Source: Peptoniphilus_A olsenii (GTDB taxonomy: Bacteria; Bacillota; Clostridia; Tissierellales; Peptoniphilaceae). Taken from it: a stretch of 64,000 nt of DNA. This document shows positions 26,512 to 36,499 of this stretch, in pieces (positions within the stretch are counted from its first letter, which is position 1; each line of letters starts with the position of its first letter). The stretch covers positions 9,446-73,445 of the forward strand of contig NZ_JBEPMA010000009.1 in NCBI RefSeq assembly GCF_040545475.1, given 5' to 3'. A program made the translations under genes and the position numbers. Below the pieces are notes generated by a model. That model made no database searches. It was not told where the DNA came from and worked only from the letters and a program-made list of their open reading frames with translations.

Positions 26512-27264
26512 TTGAATATACTTGTAACAAATGATGACGGAATAAATGCAGAGGGAATAGAAGTATTGGCAAGAGCTATATTAGATGCGGGACATAAAGT
26601 AATAGTTTCAGCCCCTAATGTAGAAAATTCTGGTAAGTCACATGCCATAACATTTAAACATCCTTTAATGGTTCAAAAAGTTGAGCTTGAAGGTTTAAAA
26701 GACGTTCCATGTCTTTGCGTATATGGAACACCTGCTGACTGTGTACGTGCAGCAGTACACTTGATAGATGATAAAATTGATTTTTGTTTTTCTGGAATAA
26801 ACTCTGGATTTAACTCTGCCACAAATGTATTATATTCAGGTACAGTATCTGCAGCTATAGAGGCAAATCTTTTTGGAATACCAGCAATAGCAGTGTCGGC
26901 ACAGTGGAAAAAAGGACATTCAAAGTATGAAGCAGCAGCTCGCGTTGCACTTGAAGTATTTGACAAGCTTGACAATTTCTCCACAGTGCAAGTATTAAAT
27001 ATCAATGTTCCTTATGCAGAATATGAAAATTTAAAAGGAATTAAAGTTTGCAAAGTTGGTAAAGATGTAATGAGCATCTATGATGTTTCAGAGGATGAAG
27101 AAGGTTATAATATGAAACTTAAAGGTTTCCCTGAAGCTGCAAAAGACGTAGAGTCCGATATAAATTATCTTATGGAAAATTATGCTACGGTAAGTCCGCT
27201 TTTATATGATGTTACTAATATGACATTAATTAACGAATTAAAAGAAATGTTAGGCGATAATTAA
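26512..27264 (+). CDS. surE: 5'-nucleotidase SurE
   Basis: About 250 residues of the SurE family, metal-dependent nucleoside monophosphate phosphatases. The N-terminal NILVTNDDGINAEGI has the metal-binding Asp pair, and SGINSGFNSATNVLYSGTVSAA holds the conserved Asn. The start must be TTG 26512: it is six bases after GAGGGGGA and matches the family N-terminus exactly. The gene begins 10 bases after walJ and may be cotranscribed with the wal operon. Confidence 0.93.
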   Translation: MNILVTNDDGINAEGIEVLARAILDAGHKVIVSAPNVENSGKSHAITFKHPLMVQKVELEGLKDVPCLCVYGTPADCVRAAVHLIDDKIDFCFSGINSGFNSATNVLYSGTVSAAIEANLFGIPAIAVSAQWKKGHSKYEAAARVALEVFDKLDNFSTVQVLNINVPYAEYENLKGIKVCKVGKDVMSIYDVSEDEEGYNMKLKGFPEAAKDVESDINYLMENYATVSPLLYDVTNMTLINELKEMLGDN

Positions 27265-27880
27265 AGCTAAAATCCATTTGTATAGAAATTATATCTTTAA
27301 TAAGGGTTTAAATAGTATAAAACTTGGATTAGTATTAAGTAGAAATTAATTTTATAATTATTACAATTAAATATAGTGAAATTAAAAATAAAATTTGGTA
27401 TATGTAATCACTTGAGAGATAATGTTCCAAATTTTATTTTTTTATTATTCATAATAAATTACTTTCAATTAGATATAAATTATAAAATATAAGTTGCTTG
27501 AATAATTTAAGACGATTAATTCTTAAACTTTTTTATTATTTTAATTGAATATTTATCAATTTAACAATTAGGATATAGAAATGTTTAAGATACAAACAAT
27601 ATTTTTGTTAAAAGAAAACGATTGGATATATTTTAAGTATAATACCGCACTAAATCAGCAAATATGAACGTATTTTAAAATAATTAACATGCTATGTATT
27701 TATAAAAAATAATTTGGCTAAACTGCAGTCATAAATAATAATTTTTTTAAACTATGAAAAATCAATTATACAATTTTACATAGATTAGTTTTTGTCAATT
27801 TCATTGACTTTTTTTATTTAATGGGGTAATATAAAAATAACAAATAAACATTTTCATAAATATATAAGTTTATTTGAATT
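27265..27880. other. Long A/T-rich intergenic stretch
   Basis: No open frame of coding quality and no known RNA motif is seen. A short hairpin, GTCAAT-TTC-ATTGAC at 27794-27808 followed by seven T, may be a terminator close to the next gene. The stretch probably holds the promoter of the TAXI operon, but no clear -35/-10 pair is visible. Confidence 0.5.
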
Positions 27881-27898
27881 ATGTCAAGGAGGAATATT

Positions 27899-28960
27899 AT
27901 GACAAAGAAAAAACTTATTGCACTTATCATGGCAATTGCTATGGTTTTAGGTACTTTGACTGCTTGTGGAGGCGGCAATAATGCCAAAAAAGATAATGGC
28001 GCTAACAACACAAAAGTTGAAGAAAACGCTAAAGAAAATGGCGGAAACGCAGAAGTGTCTGCTGATGGTTTAATGGAAACTGAAGGTGGATTTATGTCAG
28101 TTGCAACTGGTGGTACTGGTGGTACATATTATCCATTAGGTGGAGCAATATCTAATATCCTTAACGGTGCAGGGCTAGATTATACAGCTACAGCTCAAGC
28201 TACTGGTGCTTCTGTTGAAAACGTAGAATTAATTGCTAATGGCGATGCTGAAATCGCATTCATCCAAAATGACGTATCTTACTACGCAGTAAATGGTACG
28301 GATACTTTTGAAGGAAATAAACAAGAGTCTTTAAGAGGACTTTGCTGTCTATATCCTGAAATAGTACAAATAGTTGCTTCAGATGAGTCTGGAATTGAAA
28401 CTATAGATGACCTTAAAGGCAAAAGAGTTGCAGTTGGAGCTCCAGGTTCTGGTGTAGAAGTCAATGTTAAACAAATTCTTGATGCTCATGGAATTACTTA
28501 TGATGATTTAGGAAAAGTTGACTTTTTATCATTTGCTGAAGCTTCTGATCAAATTAAATCTGGTCAAATAGATGCTACTTTCTTAACAGCAGCTATTCCA
28601 TCTTCAGCTATTACTGAACTTGCTACAACTCACGATGTTCACTTAGTTCCAATAGCAGAAGATAAAGCTAATGAATTGATTGAAAAATATCCATTCTATG
28701 TTCACTTAAATATAACTCCTACTGAATACAAAGGACAAGAAGGCGAAGTTTCAGTAGTTGCAGTTCAATCTATGCTTGTTGTAAATGAAAACATGGCTGA
28801 CGCTGATGCTTACAATATAGTAAAACTTTTATTTGAAAACTTGGATACAATGAAAGAATCTCACGCAAGAGGTGGAGACATTGCTCTTGATAAAGCTCTT
28901 GATGGTATGAGTATTGAAGTTCATCCAGGTGCACAAAAATATTTTGATGAAGTTAAATAA
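27899..28960 (+). CDS. TAXI family TRAP transporter solute receptor (lipoprotein)
   Basis: A 353-residue substrate-binding lipoprotein. The signal peptide ends in the lipobox LTAC, followed by a low-complexity linker rich in Asn, Ala and Lys. The TAXI signature is visible as VATGGTGGTYYPLGGAISN and later GAPGSGVEVNVKQ. The start at 27899 follows AAGGAGG; an upstream in-frame codon at 27881 overlaps that site. It is followed without a gap by a DUF1850 protein and the fused permease, the usual TAXI operon. The solute may be glutamate or another dicarboxylate; this is not shown. Confidence 0.93.
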   Translation: MTKKKLIALIMAIAMVLGTLTACGGGNNAKKDNGANNTKVEENAKENGGNAEVSADGLMETEGGFMSVATGGTGGTYYPLGGAISNILNGAGLDYTATAQATGASVENVELIANGDAEIAFIQNDVSYYAVNGTDTFEGNKQESLRGLCCLYPEIVQIVASDESGIETIDDLKGKRVAVGAPGSGVEVNVKQILDAHGITYDDLGKVDFLSFAEASDQIKSGQIDATFLTAAIPSSAITELATTHDVHLVPIAEDKANELIEKYPFYVHLNITPTEYKGQEGEVSVVAVQSMLVVNENMADADAYNIVKLLFENLDTMKESHARGGDIALDKALDGMSIEVHPGAQKYFDEVK

Positions 28961-29490
28961 TGAATGTAAGAAATAAAGGGGGCGTTGGAAGGAAGTTTTT
29001 CCTTCCAATACTCTTTATTATATTTATTTTTCTTGTTCTATCCTTTATAAAAATTGATGCAATAATAGTAAAATCTTATTTTGATAAAGATATTAGAAGA
29101 ATTGAACATTTAAAGGATGGAGAAATGTTTGGTATTGTCTACACTCATTCTGTTCAAAGGACAGAGACAAGTGAATGGTATGAAGCAAGAGACGGAATAT
29201 TGGTACTAATGGAAGAAAGATATCATTCTCAAGGAGCGGGACTACCAGTTAATCTTATTTATAAATTTAAATATGATGAAGACGGTGGATTCGTACTCTA
29301 TGATATGGAAGAACCTTTCGAAAATGTTATTTATAGGACTGGAGCCGTTAGGGCAAATCATAAATTTGTAATTGGGAATAAAGAAATTCCATTTACAGAT
29401 TTTTCCAAACCTAAAGAAGCTTTAGAGTTTTCCACTGAAAATATTTCACTTTTACAATATGCACTGAGGAGGTGCCAAATTGGACAATAA
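28960..29490 (+). CDS. DUF1850 membrane-anchored protein of the TAXI operon
   Basis: A 176-residue protein with one N-terminal membrane helix (about 12-30) and an outer domain with the DUF1850 motif YTHSVQRTETSEWYEA and RYHSQGAGLP. This family is found almost only between TAXI receptors and their permeases; its role is unknown. Its ATG shares the last base of the preceding stop codon. Confidence 0.88.
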   Translation: MNVRNKGGVGRKFFLPILFIIFIFLVLSFIKIDAIIVKSYFDKDIRRIEHLKDGEMFGIVYTHSVQRTETSEWYEARDGILVLMEERYHSQGAGLPVNLIYKFKYDEDGGFVLYDMEEPFENVIYRTGAVRANHKFVIGNKEIPFTDFSKPKEALEFSTENISLLQYALRRCQIGQ

Positions 29491-31585
29491 AGACAAAAAA
29501 CTAGATGTAAATCTAGAAAATGAAGGGATAAAAAAAGATGAAACAGAGCCAAAAACTCAAAATATAAAAGACGACAATAACGCTCAAACTGATGATGCCA
29601 GCATTATGAAGTCAGCTGAAGAACTTGGAGCTATGGACGTTGATGAGTTGATGGAACAATATGACCTTGAGACTGGCAAACTTAGAAAGTTAACAGGTAC
29701 TGTGGCAAAAATTATAGCAATCGTTGCAATTTTAATGTCGGCTTTTCATTTATTTACAGCTTACCATGGTACACTTTTAGCTATGAAACAAAGATCGCTT
29801 CACTTGATATTTGCTTTTACTCTTGGATTTGCATTATTTCCAGGTAGTGAAAAATCATCAAAAACTAAAATTCAAATTTTAGACTGGTTGTTGATAATTG
29901 TTTCTGTAGTAGTATGGGGATACATATTCTTTAATGTTGAAGAGATTGCACTAAAAGGTGGTAGAATGACTACCTTTGACATGGTGATGGGAGTTCTATC
30001 TGTATTACTAACTTTAGAAGTTACAAGAAGAGCAGTTGGACCTGAGCTTCCTATAGTTACCATCATATTCTTGCTATTTGCATACTTTGGCCGTAGTTTG
30101 CCAGGTGTTTTTGCACATAGAGGCTTCAATATAACAAGAATTGTTTCACATATGTATATGACAACTGAAGGTATTATGGGTACGCCTCTTGGAGTATCAT
30201 CTACTTTCGTATTTATGTTTATATTATTTGGATCATTTTTGGATAAAACTGGTGTGGGTGAATTCTTTATAGATTTTGCTTATGCACTTACTGGTTCTAC
30301 AAAATCAGGACCTGCAATGACATCAGTTCTTTCATCTGGACTTATGGGTTCAATCTCAGGATCATCTGTTGCAAATACAGTTACTACTGGTGCATTTACA
30401 ATTCCGCTTATGAAATCAGTTGGTTATAAACCACATTATGCAGGTGCGGTTGAAGCTACGGCATCTACAGGAGGACAAATAATGCCTCCAGTAATGGGTG
30501 CTGCCGCATTTATTATGGCAGATTTTACTGGTTTTCCATATATTTCAATTGTAAAAGCAGCTATAATTCCAGCAGTTCTTTATTATATTGCAGTTGGTAC
30601 TATGGTCCACTTGGAAGCATGTAAACTTGGTCTAAAAGGAATGCCAAGAAATTCACTTCCAAAAGTTTCTAAAATTTTGGCTAAGCAAGGTTATTTAACT
30701 CTACCTTTAATAGCTATTATATTTATGTTAATTAAACAATATCCACCTACATTGGCTGCTCTAGTTGGTATAGTAATTGGTGTTGTTGTAGCACTTGTTG
30801 CATCTTTGGTTAAAAAAGATGGTTCATTTACTCCAAAAGATATTATAGGAGCAATGGAAGCGGGTGCTAAATCTGCAGTTGGTGTAGCATGTGCATGTGC
30901 TTGTGCAGGTATGATAGTTGGTGTTGTAACTTTAACAGGTTTTGGTCTTAAAATTGCAGAAGTTATAGTTCTTATAGCACAAGGTAAATTGATACCTACT
31001 TTACTTCTAACAATGGTTGCTTCAATTATACTTGGTATGGGACTTCCTACTACGGCAAAATATATTGTACTAGCTACTATGGCAGTTCCAGCAATAACTA
31101 AACTTGGAGTTAACTTGATGTCAGCTCACTTATTTATATTATACTTTGGTGTAGTTGCTGACGTTACACCTCCAGTTGCACTTGCAGCATATGCAGGAGC
31201 AGGTATCGCTGGTTCTAACTCGATGAAAACGGGAGTGCAGGCATTTAAGCTGGCCATAGGGGCATTTATAATACCGTATATATTTGTTATAAATCCACAT
31301 TTGATAATGGTAGATTCGGTTGTAGGCACAACTGTTAATTGGCTACCTGTGACAGCGGCTCTTCCAACGATAGCAACAGCTTTAATAGGAACAGTTTGCT
31401 TGGCAGGAACAGTTGAAGCATATTTATTTGGAAAACTTAGAGCTTGGCAAAGAGTTATACTTGTAGTTGCAGCTTTTGGACTTCTTGATCCAAAACTTCT
31501 TACTGACGCAATAGGACTTGGAGCATTGGTGCTTACATTTGTAACTCAAAAAGTATTAAATAAAAAAGAACAACAAACAGCATAA
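29480..31585 (+). CDS. TRAP transporter fused permease (DctQ-DctM), TAXI type
   Basis: A 701-residue membrane protein joining the small (DctQ) and large (DctM) permease parts. A charged cytoplasmic N-terminus of about 70 residues precedes four helices and then about 12 more. The DctM signatures are GSISGSSVANTVTTGAFTIP and GMGLPTTAKYIVLATM. The start is TTG 29480, seven bases after GAGGAGGTG, overlapping the DUF1850 stop. Together with the receptor it forms a secondary transporter driven by an ion gradient. Confidence 0.93.
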   Translation: MDNKDKKLDVNLENEGIKKDETEPKTQNIKDDNNAQTDDASIMKSAEELGAMDVDELMEQYDLETGKLRKLTGTVAKIIAIVAILMSAFHLFTAYHGTLLAMKQRSLHLIFAFTLGFALFPGSEKSSKTKIQILDWLLIIVSVVVWGYIFFNVEEIALKGGRMTTFDMVMGVLSVLLTLEVTRRAVGPELPIVTIIFLLFAYFGRSLPGVFAHRGFNITRIVSHMYMTTEGIMGTPLGVSSTFVFMFILFGSFLDKTGVGEFFIDFAYALTGSTKSGPAMTSVLSSGLMGSISGSSVANTVTTGAFTIPLMKSVGYKPHYAGAVEATASTGGQIMPPVMGAAAFIMADFTGFPYISIVKAAIIPAVLYYIAVGTMVHLEACKLGLKGMPRNSLPKVSKILAKQGYLTLPLIAIIFMLIKQYPPTLAALVGIVIGVVVALVASLVKKDGSFTPKDIIGAMEAGAKSAVGVACACACAGMIVGVVTLTGFGLKIAEVIVLIAQGKLIPTLLLTMVASIILGMGLPTTAKYIVLATMAVPAITKLGVNLMSAHLFILYFGVVADVTPPVALAAYAGAGIAGSNSMKTGVQAFKLAIGAFIIPYIFVINPHLIMVDSVVGTTVNWLPVTAALPTIATALIGTVCLAGTVEAYLFGKLRAWQRVILVVAAFGLLDPKLLTDAIGLGALVLTFVTQKVLNKKEQQTA

Positions 31586-31600
31586 TCTTTAAGTTTTATT

Positions 31601-31642
31601 GGTGGTGTGTCAAATATTAATTTTGACATACCACTTATTTTT
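31601..31642 (+). terminator. Intrinsic terminator of the TAXI operon
   Basis: GTGGTGTGTCAA and TTTGACATACCAC pair almost perfectly, followed by a T-rich stretch. Confidence 0.8.
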
Positions 31643-31804
31643 GTTGAAATATTATTTGTTATTGGTGTTTGTGATATGGTTGGTGGAAAAATTAATTTAA
31701 TTGTTCAAAGAGAGTTTTTATAGATACAATTATCTAAAACTAGAAAAAGAATATTTAAATAGTACAGAATAGGCTAAAAAACTATATTATAATTTAAAAT
31801 AATG

Positions 31805-31834
31805 ATTGTATTTTTATATAAATAGTAATACAAT
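31805..31834. promoter_or_regulatory. Inverted repeat upstream of the M20 gene
   Basis: ATTGTATT and AATACAAT are an exact 8-bp dyad 14 bases apart, about 90 bases before the amidohydrolase gene. It could be an operator; the region between the TAXI terminator and the gene has nothing else notable. Confidence 0.35.
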
Positions 31835-31920
31835 AGAGTATAAAAAACAATGAGTATATTGAACTAATATACCAAAGCATTAAAACATTCTTTCTATTTG
31901 AAGAAAAAAGAGGAGTTATT

Positions 31921-33108
31921 ATGAAAAGTTTAGATTTAGCGAAAAAAATGGAAAGTGAAATAATTAAAGATAGAAGAGAATTGCATAAAATTCCAGAGTT
32001 GCAATTAAATTTGCCAAAAACTGTTGATTATATAACTGGAGAACTTAAAAAATACGATATTGATTATAAGTTACTAGTAAATGGAAATGCAATTGTAGCT
32101 GAAATTGGAAAGGTTGACGGCAAATGCATTGCTATAAGAGCGGATATGGATGCGCTTCCTATTGAAGAAGAAACAGAAAATGAATTCAAATCAACACATG
32201 AGGGCAGGATGCATGCATGTGGACATGATTCTCACAGTGCAATGGCTCTAGGTGCTGCGAAAATATTAAAGGGCATGGAAGATGAACTAAATGGAAAAGT
32301 TAAAATCTTTTTCCAACCTGGTGAAGAAATTCCTGGCGGTGCTAAACCAATGCTTGATGAAGGTGCTATGAAAAATCCTAAAGTAGACGCAGTTATTGGC
32401 ATGCATGCTGGAACTTTATTTGACGGTGTAAAAAAGGGAGCTGTGGCATATAAGAAAGGGCCTATGATGGCTTCGATGGATAGATTTAAACTAATTGTAA
32501 CTGGAAAAGGTGGCCATGGTGCTAGACCTCATCAAGTAATTGATCCTATTATTATAATTTCAGAAATTAATCTGGGTCTTCAAAAAATTATATCTCGTGA
32601 AATTGACCCCAATATTCCCGCATTAATTTCAATTTGTCAAATACATGGTGGAACGACACAAAACATTATTCCAGATGTTGTATGGGAAGAGGGAACTGTG
32701 AGAAATTTGGATGAAAATACAAGAGACTTAATTGAAAAAAGAATGTCTGAAATTGCAGAGAATATAGCTGCTGCATATAATGCTAAGGCTGAAGTTATAT
32801 ATGAAAGGTTTTATCCGACAGTGATTAATGATGAAAAGTTTACTGAGTTTGTGAAAAACATTGCTATAGACTTGTTTGGAGAAGAAGATGTAATTGAACT
32901 TAAACAACCAACAATGGGTGGCGAAGATGTGGCATTTTTCTTGCAAGAAGCACCCGGAACATTTTTGGCACTAGAAAATCCAAGGGTCTATGATGATGGA
33001 AAAATATATCCTCATCACAATTCTAAATTTGACATAGATGAAAGTCTTATGTATAAAGGTAGTGCCCTTTTTGTAGAAGTGGCTACTAGATTTTTGAAAG
33101 GAGAATAA
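31921..33108 (+). CDS. M20 family amidohydrolase/peptidase
   Basis: A 395-residue metallo-hydrolase of the M20D group (N-acyl-amino-acid hydrolases, carboxypeptidases). The motifs are RELHKIPEL, IRADMDALPIEEE, HACGHDSHSAMALGAA (metal ligands), FQPGEEIPGGAKPML (catalytic Glu) and MGGEDVAFFLQ. It is followed after one base by two membrane protein genes, which suggests that they import or export its substrate or product. Confidence 0.9.
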   Translation: MKSLDLAKKMESEIIKDRRELHKIPELQLNLPKTVDYITGELKKYDIDYKLLVNGNAIVAEIGKVDGKCIAIRADMDALPIEEETENEFKSTHEGRMHACGHDSHSAMALGAAKILKGMEDELNGKVKIFFQPGEEIPGGAKPMLDEGAMKNPKVDAVIGMHAGTLFDGVKKGAVAYKKGPMMASMDRFKLIVTGKGGHGARPHQVIDPIIIISEINLGLQKIISREIDPNIPALISICQIHGGTTQNIIPDVVWEEGTVRNLDENTRDLIEKRMSEIAENIAAAYNAKAEVIYERFYPTVINDEKFTEFVKNIAIDLFGEEDVIELKQPTMGGEDVAFFLQEAPGTFLALENPRVYDDGKIYPHHNSKFDIDESLMYKGSALFVEVATRFLKGE

Positions 33109-33109
33109 T

Positions 33110-33943
33110 ATGAAAAACATCAAACTGCATTTAATTGCACTTGCTATTGTAATAATTGCAGAACTTATTGGAAAACACACATTTGATGTTGGGATAGGTA
33201 CAATTGTACTGCTTCCAATGTTATTTGCATTAGTAATAGGTATATTTACTACTCCAAAGTTTCTAAATATTGCAAAGCAAAAAGAAATGGACGATGCTGG
33301 TCAGCTTATAACTGTAACATTATTACTTTTAATGGCAAAATATGGAACTACTATTGGACCTACAATTAGTACAATCATTCAATCATCACCGGCACTAATT
33401 TTACAAGAATTTGGTAATGTAGGTACAGTAATAATTGGCGTCCCTATTGGAGTAATGCTTGGACTTAAAAGAGAAGTTATAGGAGGTGCTCACTCAATAG
33501 GAAGAGAGCCCAATGTAGCACTTATAGCAGAAAAGTATGGCTTAGATTCCAAAGAAGGCGAAGGCGTGTTAGGAGTTTATATTATAGGGACTGTTTTTGG
33601 TACAATTTTTATGGGAATTATAGCTTCATTACTTGCTACTGCAACGCCCCTTCACCCATATTCTCTTGCGATGGCATCAGGAGTTGGATCAGCTTCAATG
33701 ATGACTGCATCTGTAGGAGCTTTGGTGGAATTGTTCCCACAAATGGCGGATAAATTAACAGCCTTTGGAGCTGCATCTAACCTGCTTTCTGGTCTTGATG
33801 GAGTTTATATGTCAGTATTTATTGCTCTTCCTCTAGCTGAAAAACTCTACAGAATTTGCTATAAATCTAAATATAAACACGAGCCGCCACAAAATTATGA
33901 ATTAAATCCTGAACAAAAAGAAAATAGGGAGGAAGACAAATGA
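33110..33943 (+). CDS. DUF3100 family membrane protein
   Basis: A 277-residue protein with about eight membrane helices and a hydrophilic C-terminal tail. GLKREVIGGAHSIGREPNVALIAEKYG and MASGVGSASMMTASVGA are the recognisable DUF3100 segments. Members occur next to M20 hydrolases and a smaller membrane partner, as here. A transporter role is inference from this linkage. It overlaps the next gene by four bases. Confidence 0.8.
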   Translation: MKNIKLHLIALAIVIIAELIGKHTFDVGIGTIVLLPMLFALVIGIFTTPKFLNIAKQKEMDDAGQLITVTLLLLMAKYGTTIGPTISTIIQSSPALILQEFGNVGTVIIGVPIGVMLGLKREVIGGAHSIGREPNVALIAEKYGLDSKEGEGVLGVYIIGTVFGTIFMGIIASLLATATPLHPYSLAMASGVGSASMMTASVGALVELFPQMADKLTAFGAASNLLSGLDGVYMSVFIALPLAEKLYRICYKSKYKHEPPQNYELNPEQKENREEDK

Positions 33944-34386
33944 AATTTAAACATCAAATAATTGTGCTTGCAATTACAGCTGTAATTTCTGTTATAGCAA
34001 ACTACATTGGACCAGGAATTAGTCCTCTGTTGGGTATTCCGGGAGTGATAATTCTTGCTATACTTTGTATAATTGGAATTGGTTTATCAAATATAATGCC
34101 AGGTAATATTCCTGCAGTAGCTTATATAGTTACAGTTGCAACTATAGCTACAATACCAGGCGTTCCTTTTGCAGACAAAGTCAGCTATTATACATCAAAT
34201 GTGGATTTTGTAACTTTATGTACACCAATCCTTGCATATGCGGGTATTTATACTGGTGCCAATTTAGATGGCCTTAAGAAAACAGGACCAAAAATAGTTG
34301 CCCTTGCGATTATTGTAATGCTTGGAACGTATATTGGCTCAGCAATTATTGCACAAATCATATTAAAAGCAATAGGTCAAATTTAA
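33940..34386 (+). CDS. Small membrane partner of the DUF3100 protein
   Basis: A 148-residue protein of about four to five membrane helices with PGNIPAVAYIVTVATIATIPGVP and a SNVDFVTLCTPILAYAG segment, resembling half of a DUF340/LysO-like exporter. The ATGA overlap with the DUF3100 gene implies coupled translation, and the two proteins probably form one transporter. Confidence 0.7.
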   Translation: MKFKHQIIVLAITAVISVIANYIGPGISPLLGIPGVIILAILCIIGIGLSNIMPGNIPAVAYIVTVATIATIPGVPFADKVSYYTSNVDFVTLCTPILAYAGIYTGANLDGLKKTGPKIVALAIIVMLGTYIGSAIIAQIILKAIGQI

Positions 34387-34395
34387 AATTTTTAT

Positions 34396-34452
34396 AAATC
34401 TATTTCACAAAAAGTGTCTTTACTGAGAATCTTTTTGTGAAATAGATTTTTA
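34396..34452 (+). terminator. Strong intrinsic terminator
   Basis: A 19-bp perfect stem, AAATCTATTTCACAAAAAG with its complement at 34431-34448, followed by TTTTT. It ends the M20 operon. Confidence 0.9.
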
Positions 34453-34642
34453 TTTTATTTAGAATTATTTTTGGTATTAGAATCTATTTAAAAGTAAACT
34501 TATCATAACTCAATTAAAGAATACATAACTATACATATAATAATATCTATATTTTTTATCAAATATTGGGGTAAGTATAAGATTACAAGTGTTTTAATTT
34601 TTAATTATTACATATTTTTACATATAAATAGAGGTGTTTAAT

Positions 34643-36481
34643 ATGAAAGATGAAAAGGATAATAGAAATCCTAATTATAATATTTTTAAATATTATATTA
34701 TAGCAATACTTGCTGTTTTTGCTTTTAATTGGTTGATATTACCAATTATTTCAGAGAATAGTATGACTACAATCGATTATTCTCAGTTTAAACAGATGCT
34801 TAGAAATGACGAGATAGAAAAAATAAAATTTGAAGAAAATCAAATTATATTTGAGAAAAAATCGCCTGATAGTTCGAAAATAGGGATTTATAAAACTGGA
34901 AAAATGCCAGACCCAAATATAACAGAAGAGTTAGACGCAAAAAATGTAGAATATGGAGCAGAAATACCCGAAAAACCAAGCATATTTTTATCGCTCTTGA
35001 TGACTTGGGCATTTCCTATATTTATATTCTTCATGTTTAGAAGAACTCTCATGAATAAAATGGGCTCAATGCAAGGTGGGCTATTCAAAGGCAAAAAAAT
35101 TGAAAAATATGAACCGAGTGGCGACACTGTAACTTTTGATGATGTTGCGGGACAAGAAGAAGCAGAAGATTCTTTAGTAGAAATAGTAGATTATTTAAAA
35201 CATCCCCAAAAATATTCCCGAATTGGAGCAAAGTGTCCCAAAGGAGCTCTATTGGTAGGACCTCCTGGTACTGGTAAGACACTTCTTGCAAAAGCTGTTG
35301 CAGGTGAAAGTCATGTTCCATTTTATTCATTGGCTGGACCAGAATTTGTGGAGATGTTTGTGGGCAGAGGTGCAGCTAAGGTCAGAGAATTATTTGAAGA
35401 AGCAAAGAAAAATGCTCCATGTATTATATTTATTGATGAAATAGATACAATAGGTAAAAAAAGAGATTCTGTTGGTATTTCTGGAAATGACGAACGTGAA
35501 CAAACTCTAAATCAATTATTGACGGAGATGGACGGCTTTGATGCGAATCTTGGTATAGTGATGCTTGCTGCTACCAATAGACCAGAAATATTAGATCCAG
35601 CCCTGCTTCGTCCTGGCAGATTTGACAGACAAATTAGAGTCGAGCTTCCTTCTCTTAAAGATAGAATTGATATATTAAAAGTTCATGCCAAAAATTATCT
35701 GATGGCAGATGATATAGATTATTCGCTAATCGCAAGGTCAACAGCTGGAGCATCAGGTGCACAGCTTGCCAATATTTTAAATGAAGCTGCTCTTCGTGCT
35801 GTGCGAATGGGTCATGAAAAAGTACAACAAGAAGACATTCAAGAGTCTATTGAAGTGGTGATAGCTGGAGAACAAAAGAAACAAGATATACTATCGCCAG
35901 AGGAAAAGAAACGTGTCAGCTATCACGAGATTGGCCATGCTCTTGTGGCAGCGGTTCAAACTGGTTCTCCACCGGTAGAAAAGATAACTATAATACCAAG
36001 AACTTCAGGAGCACTTGGATATACAATGCAAGTACCTGAATCTGAAAAAAACTTATATACAAAAGATGATTTAATAAATCACATCACAACTCTATGTGGT
36101 GGTCGTGCTGCTGAAGAGGTAATATTTAATGAAATATCAACTGGTGCAGCAAATGATATTGAAAAAGCAACAGAACTTGCACGCTCAATGGTAGTAGAAT
36201 ATGGTATGGCAGAAAAGTTTGGTATGGTAAGATTTCAAGAACAAGGTGCTCGCTATATGGGTGAGAAAGGAAATATGAATTGCTCTGAAAGCACACTAAA
36301 AGAAATTGATGATTTAATAGTGGAAATAGTCAAAAATGCACAAGAAAAAGCTCGTCAGATGATTGCAGATAATAAAGATGCAATGAAAGAATTATCAGAA
36401 TTCTTGCTAGAAAAAGAAACAATTACTGGCACAGAATTTATGGAAATATTTGAAAAATATGTAGATAAAAAATCAATTTAA
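34643..36481 (+). CDS. ftsH: ATP-dependent zinc metalloprotease FtsH
   Basis: A 612-residue membrane AAA+ protease that degrades membrane and regulatory proteins. Two membrane helices lie at about residues 14-36 and 110-132. The Walker A site is GPPGTGKT, Walker B IIFIDEID, the arginine finger region RPGRFDRQI, and the zinc site HEIGHA. ATG 34643 is preferred over the GTG at 34634, which overlaps the AGAGGTG ribosome site. Confidence 0.95.
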   Translation: MKDEKDNRNPNYNIFKYYIIAILAVFAFNWLILPIISENSMTTIDYSQFKQMLRNDEIEKIKFEENQIIFEKKSPDSSKIGIYKTGKMPDPNITEELDAKNVEYGAEIPEKPSIFLSLLMTWAFPIFIFFMFRRTLMNKMGSMQGGLFKGKKIEKYEPSGDTVTFDDVAGQEEAEDSLVEIVDYLKHPQKYSRIGAKCPKGALLVGPPGTGKTLLAKAVAGESHVPFYSLAGPEFVEMFVGRGAAKVRELFEEAKKNAPCIIFIDEIDTIGKKRDSVGISGNDEREQTLNQLLTEMDGFDANLGIVMLAATNRPEILDPALLRPGRFDRQIRVELPSLKDRIDILKVHAKNYLMADDIDYSLIARSTAGASGAQLANILNEAALRAVRMGHEKVQQEDIQESIEVVIAGEQKKQDILSPEEKKRVSYHEIGHALVAAVQTGSPPVEKITIIPRTSGALGYTMQVPESEKNLYTKDDLINHITTLCGGRAAEEVIFNEISTGAANDIEKATELARSMVVEYGMAEKFGMVRFQEQGARYMGEKGNMNCSESTLKEIDDLIVEIVKNAQEKARQMIADNKDAMKELSEFLLEKETITGTEFMEIFEKYVDKKSI

Positions 36482-36499
36482 TCTGTACAAGGAGGATTT

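Noticed and set aside
27265..27880. Riboswitch or small gene before the TAXI operon
   Set aside because: Apart from one short hairpin with a T run, no conserved RNA motif or coding frame could be seen by eye.
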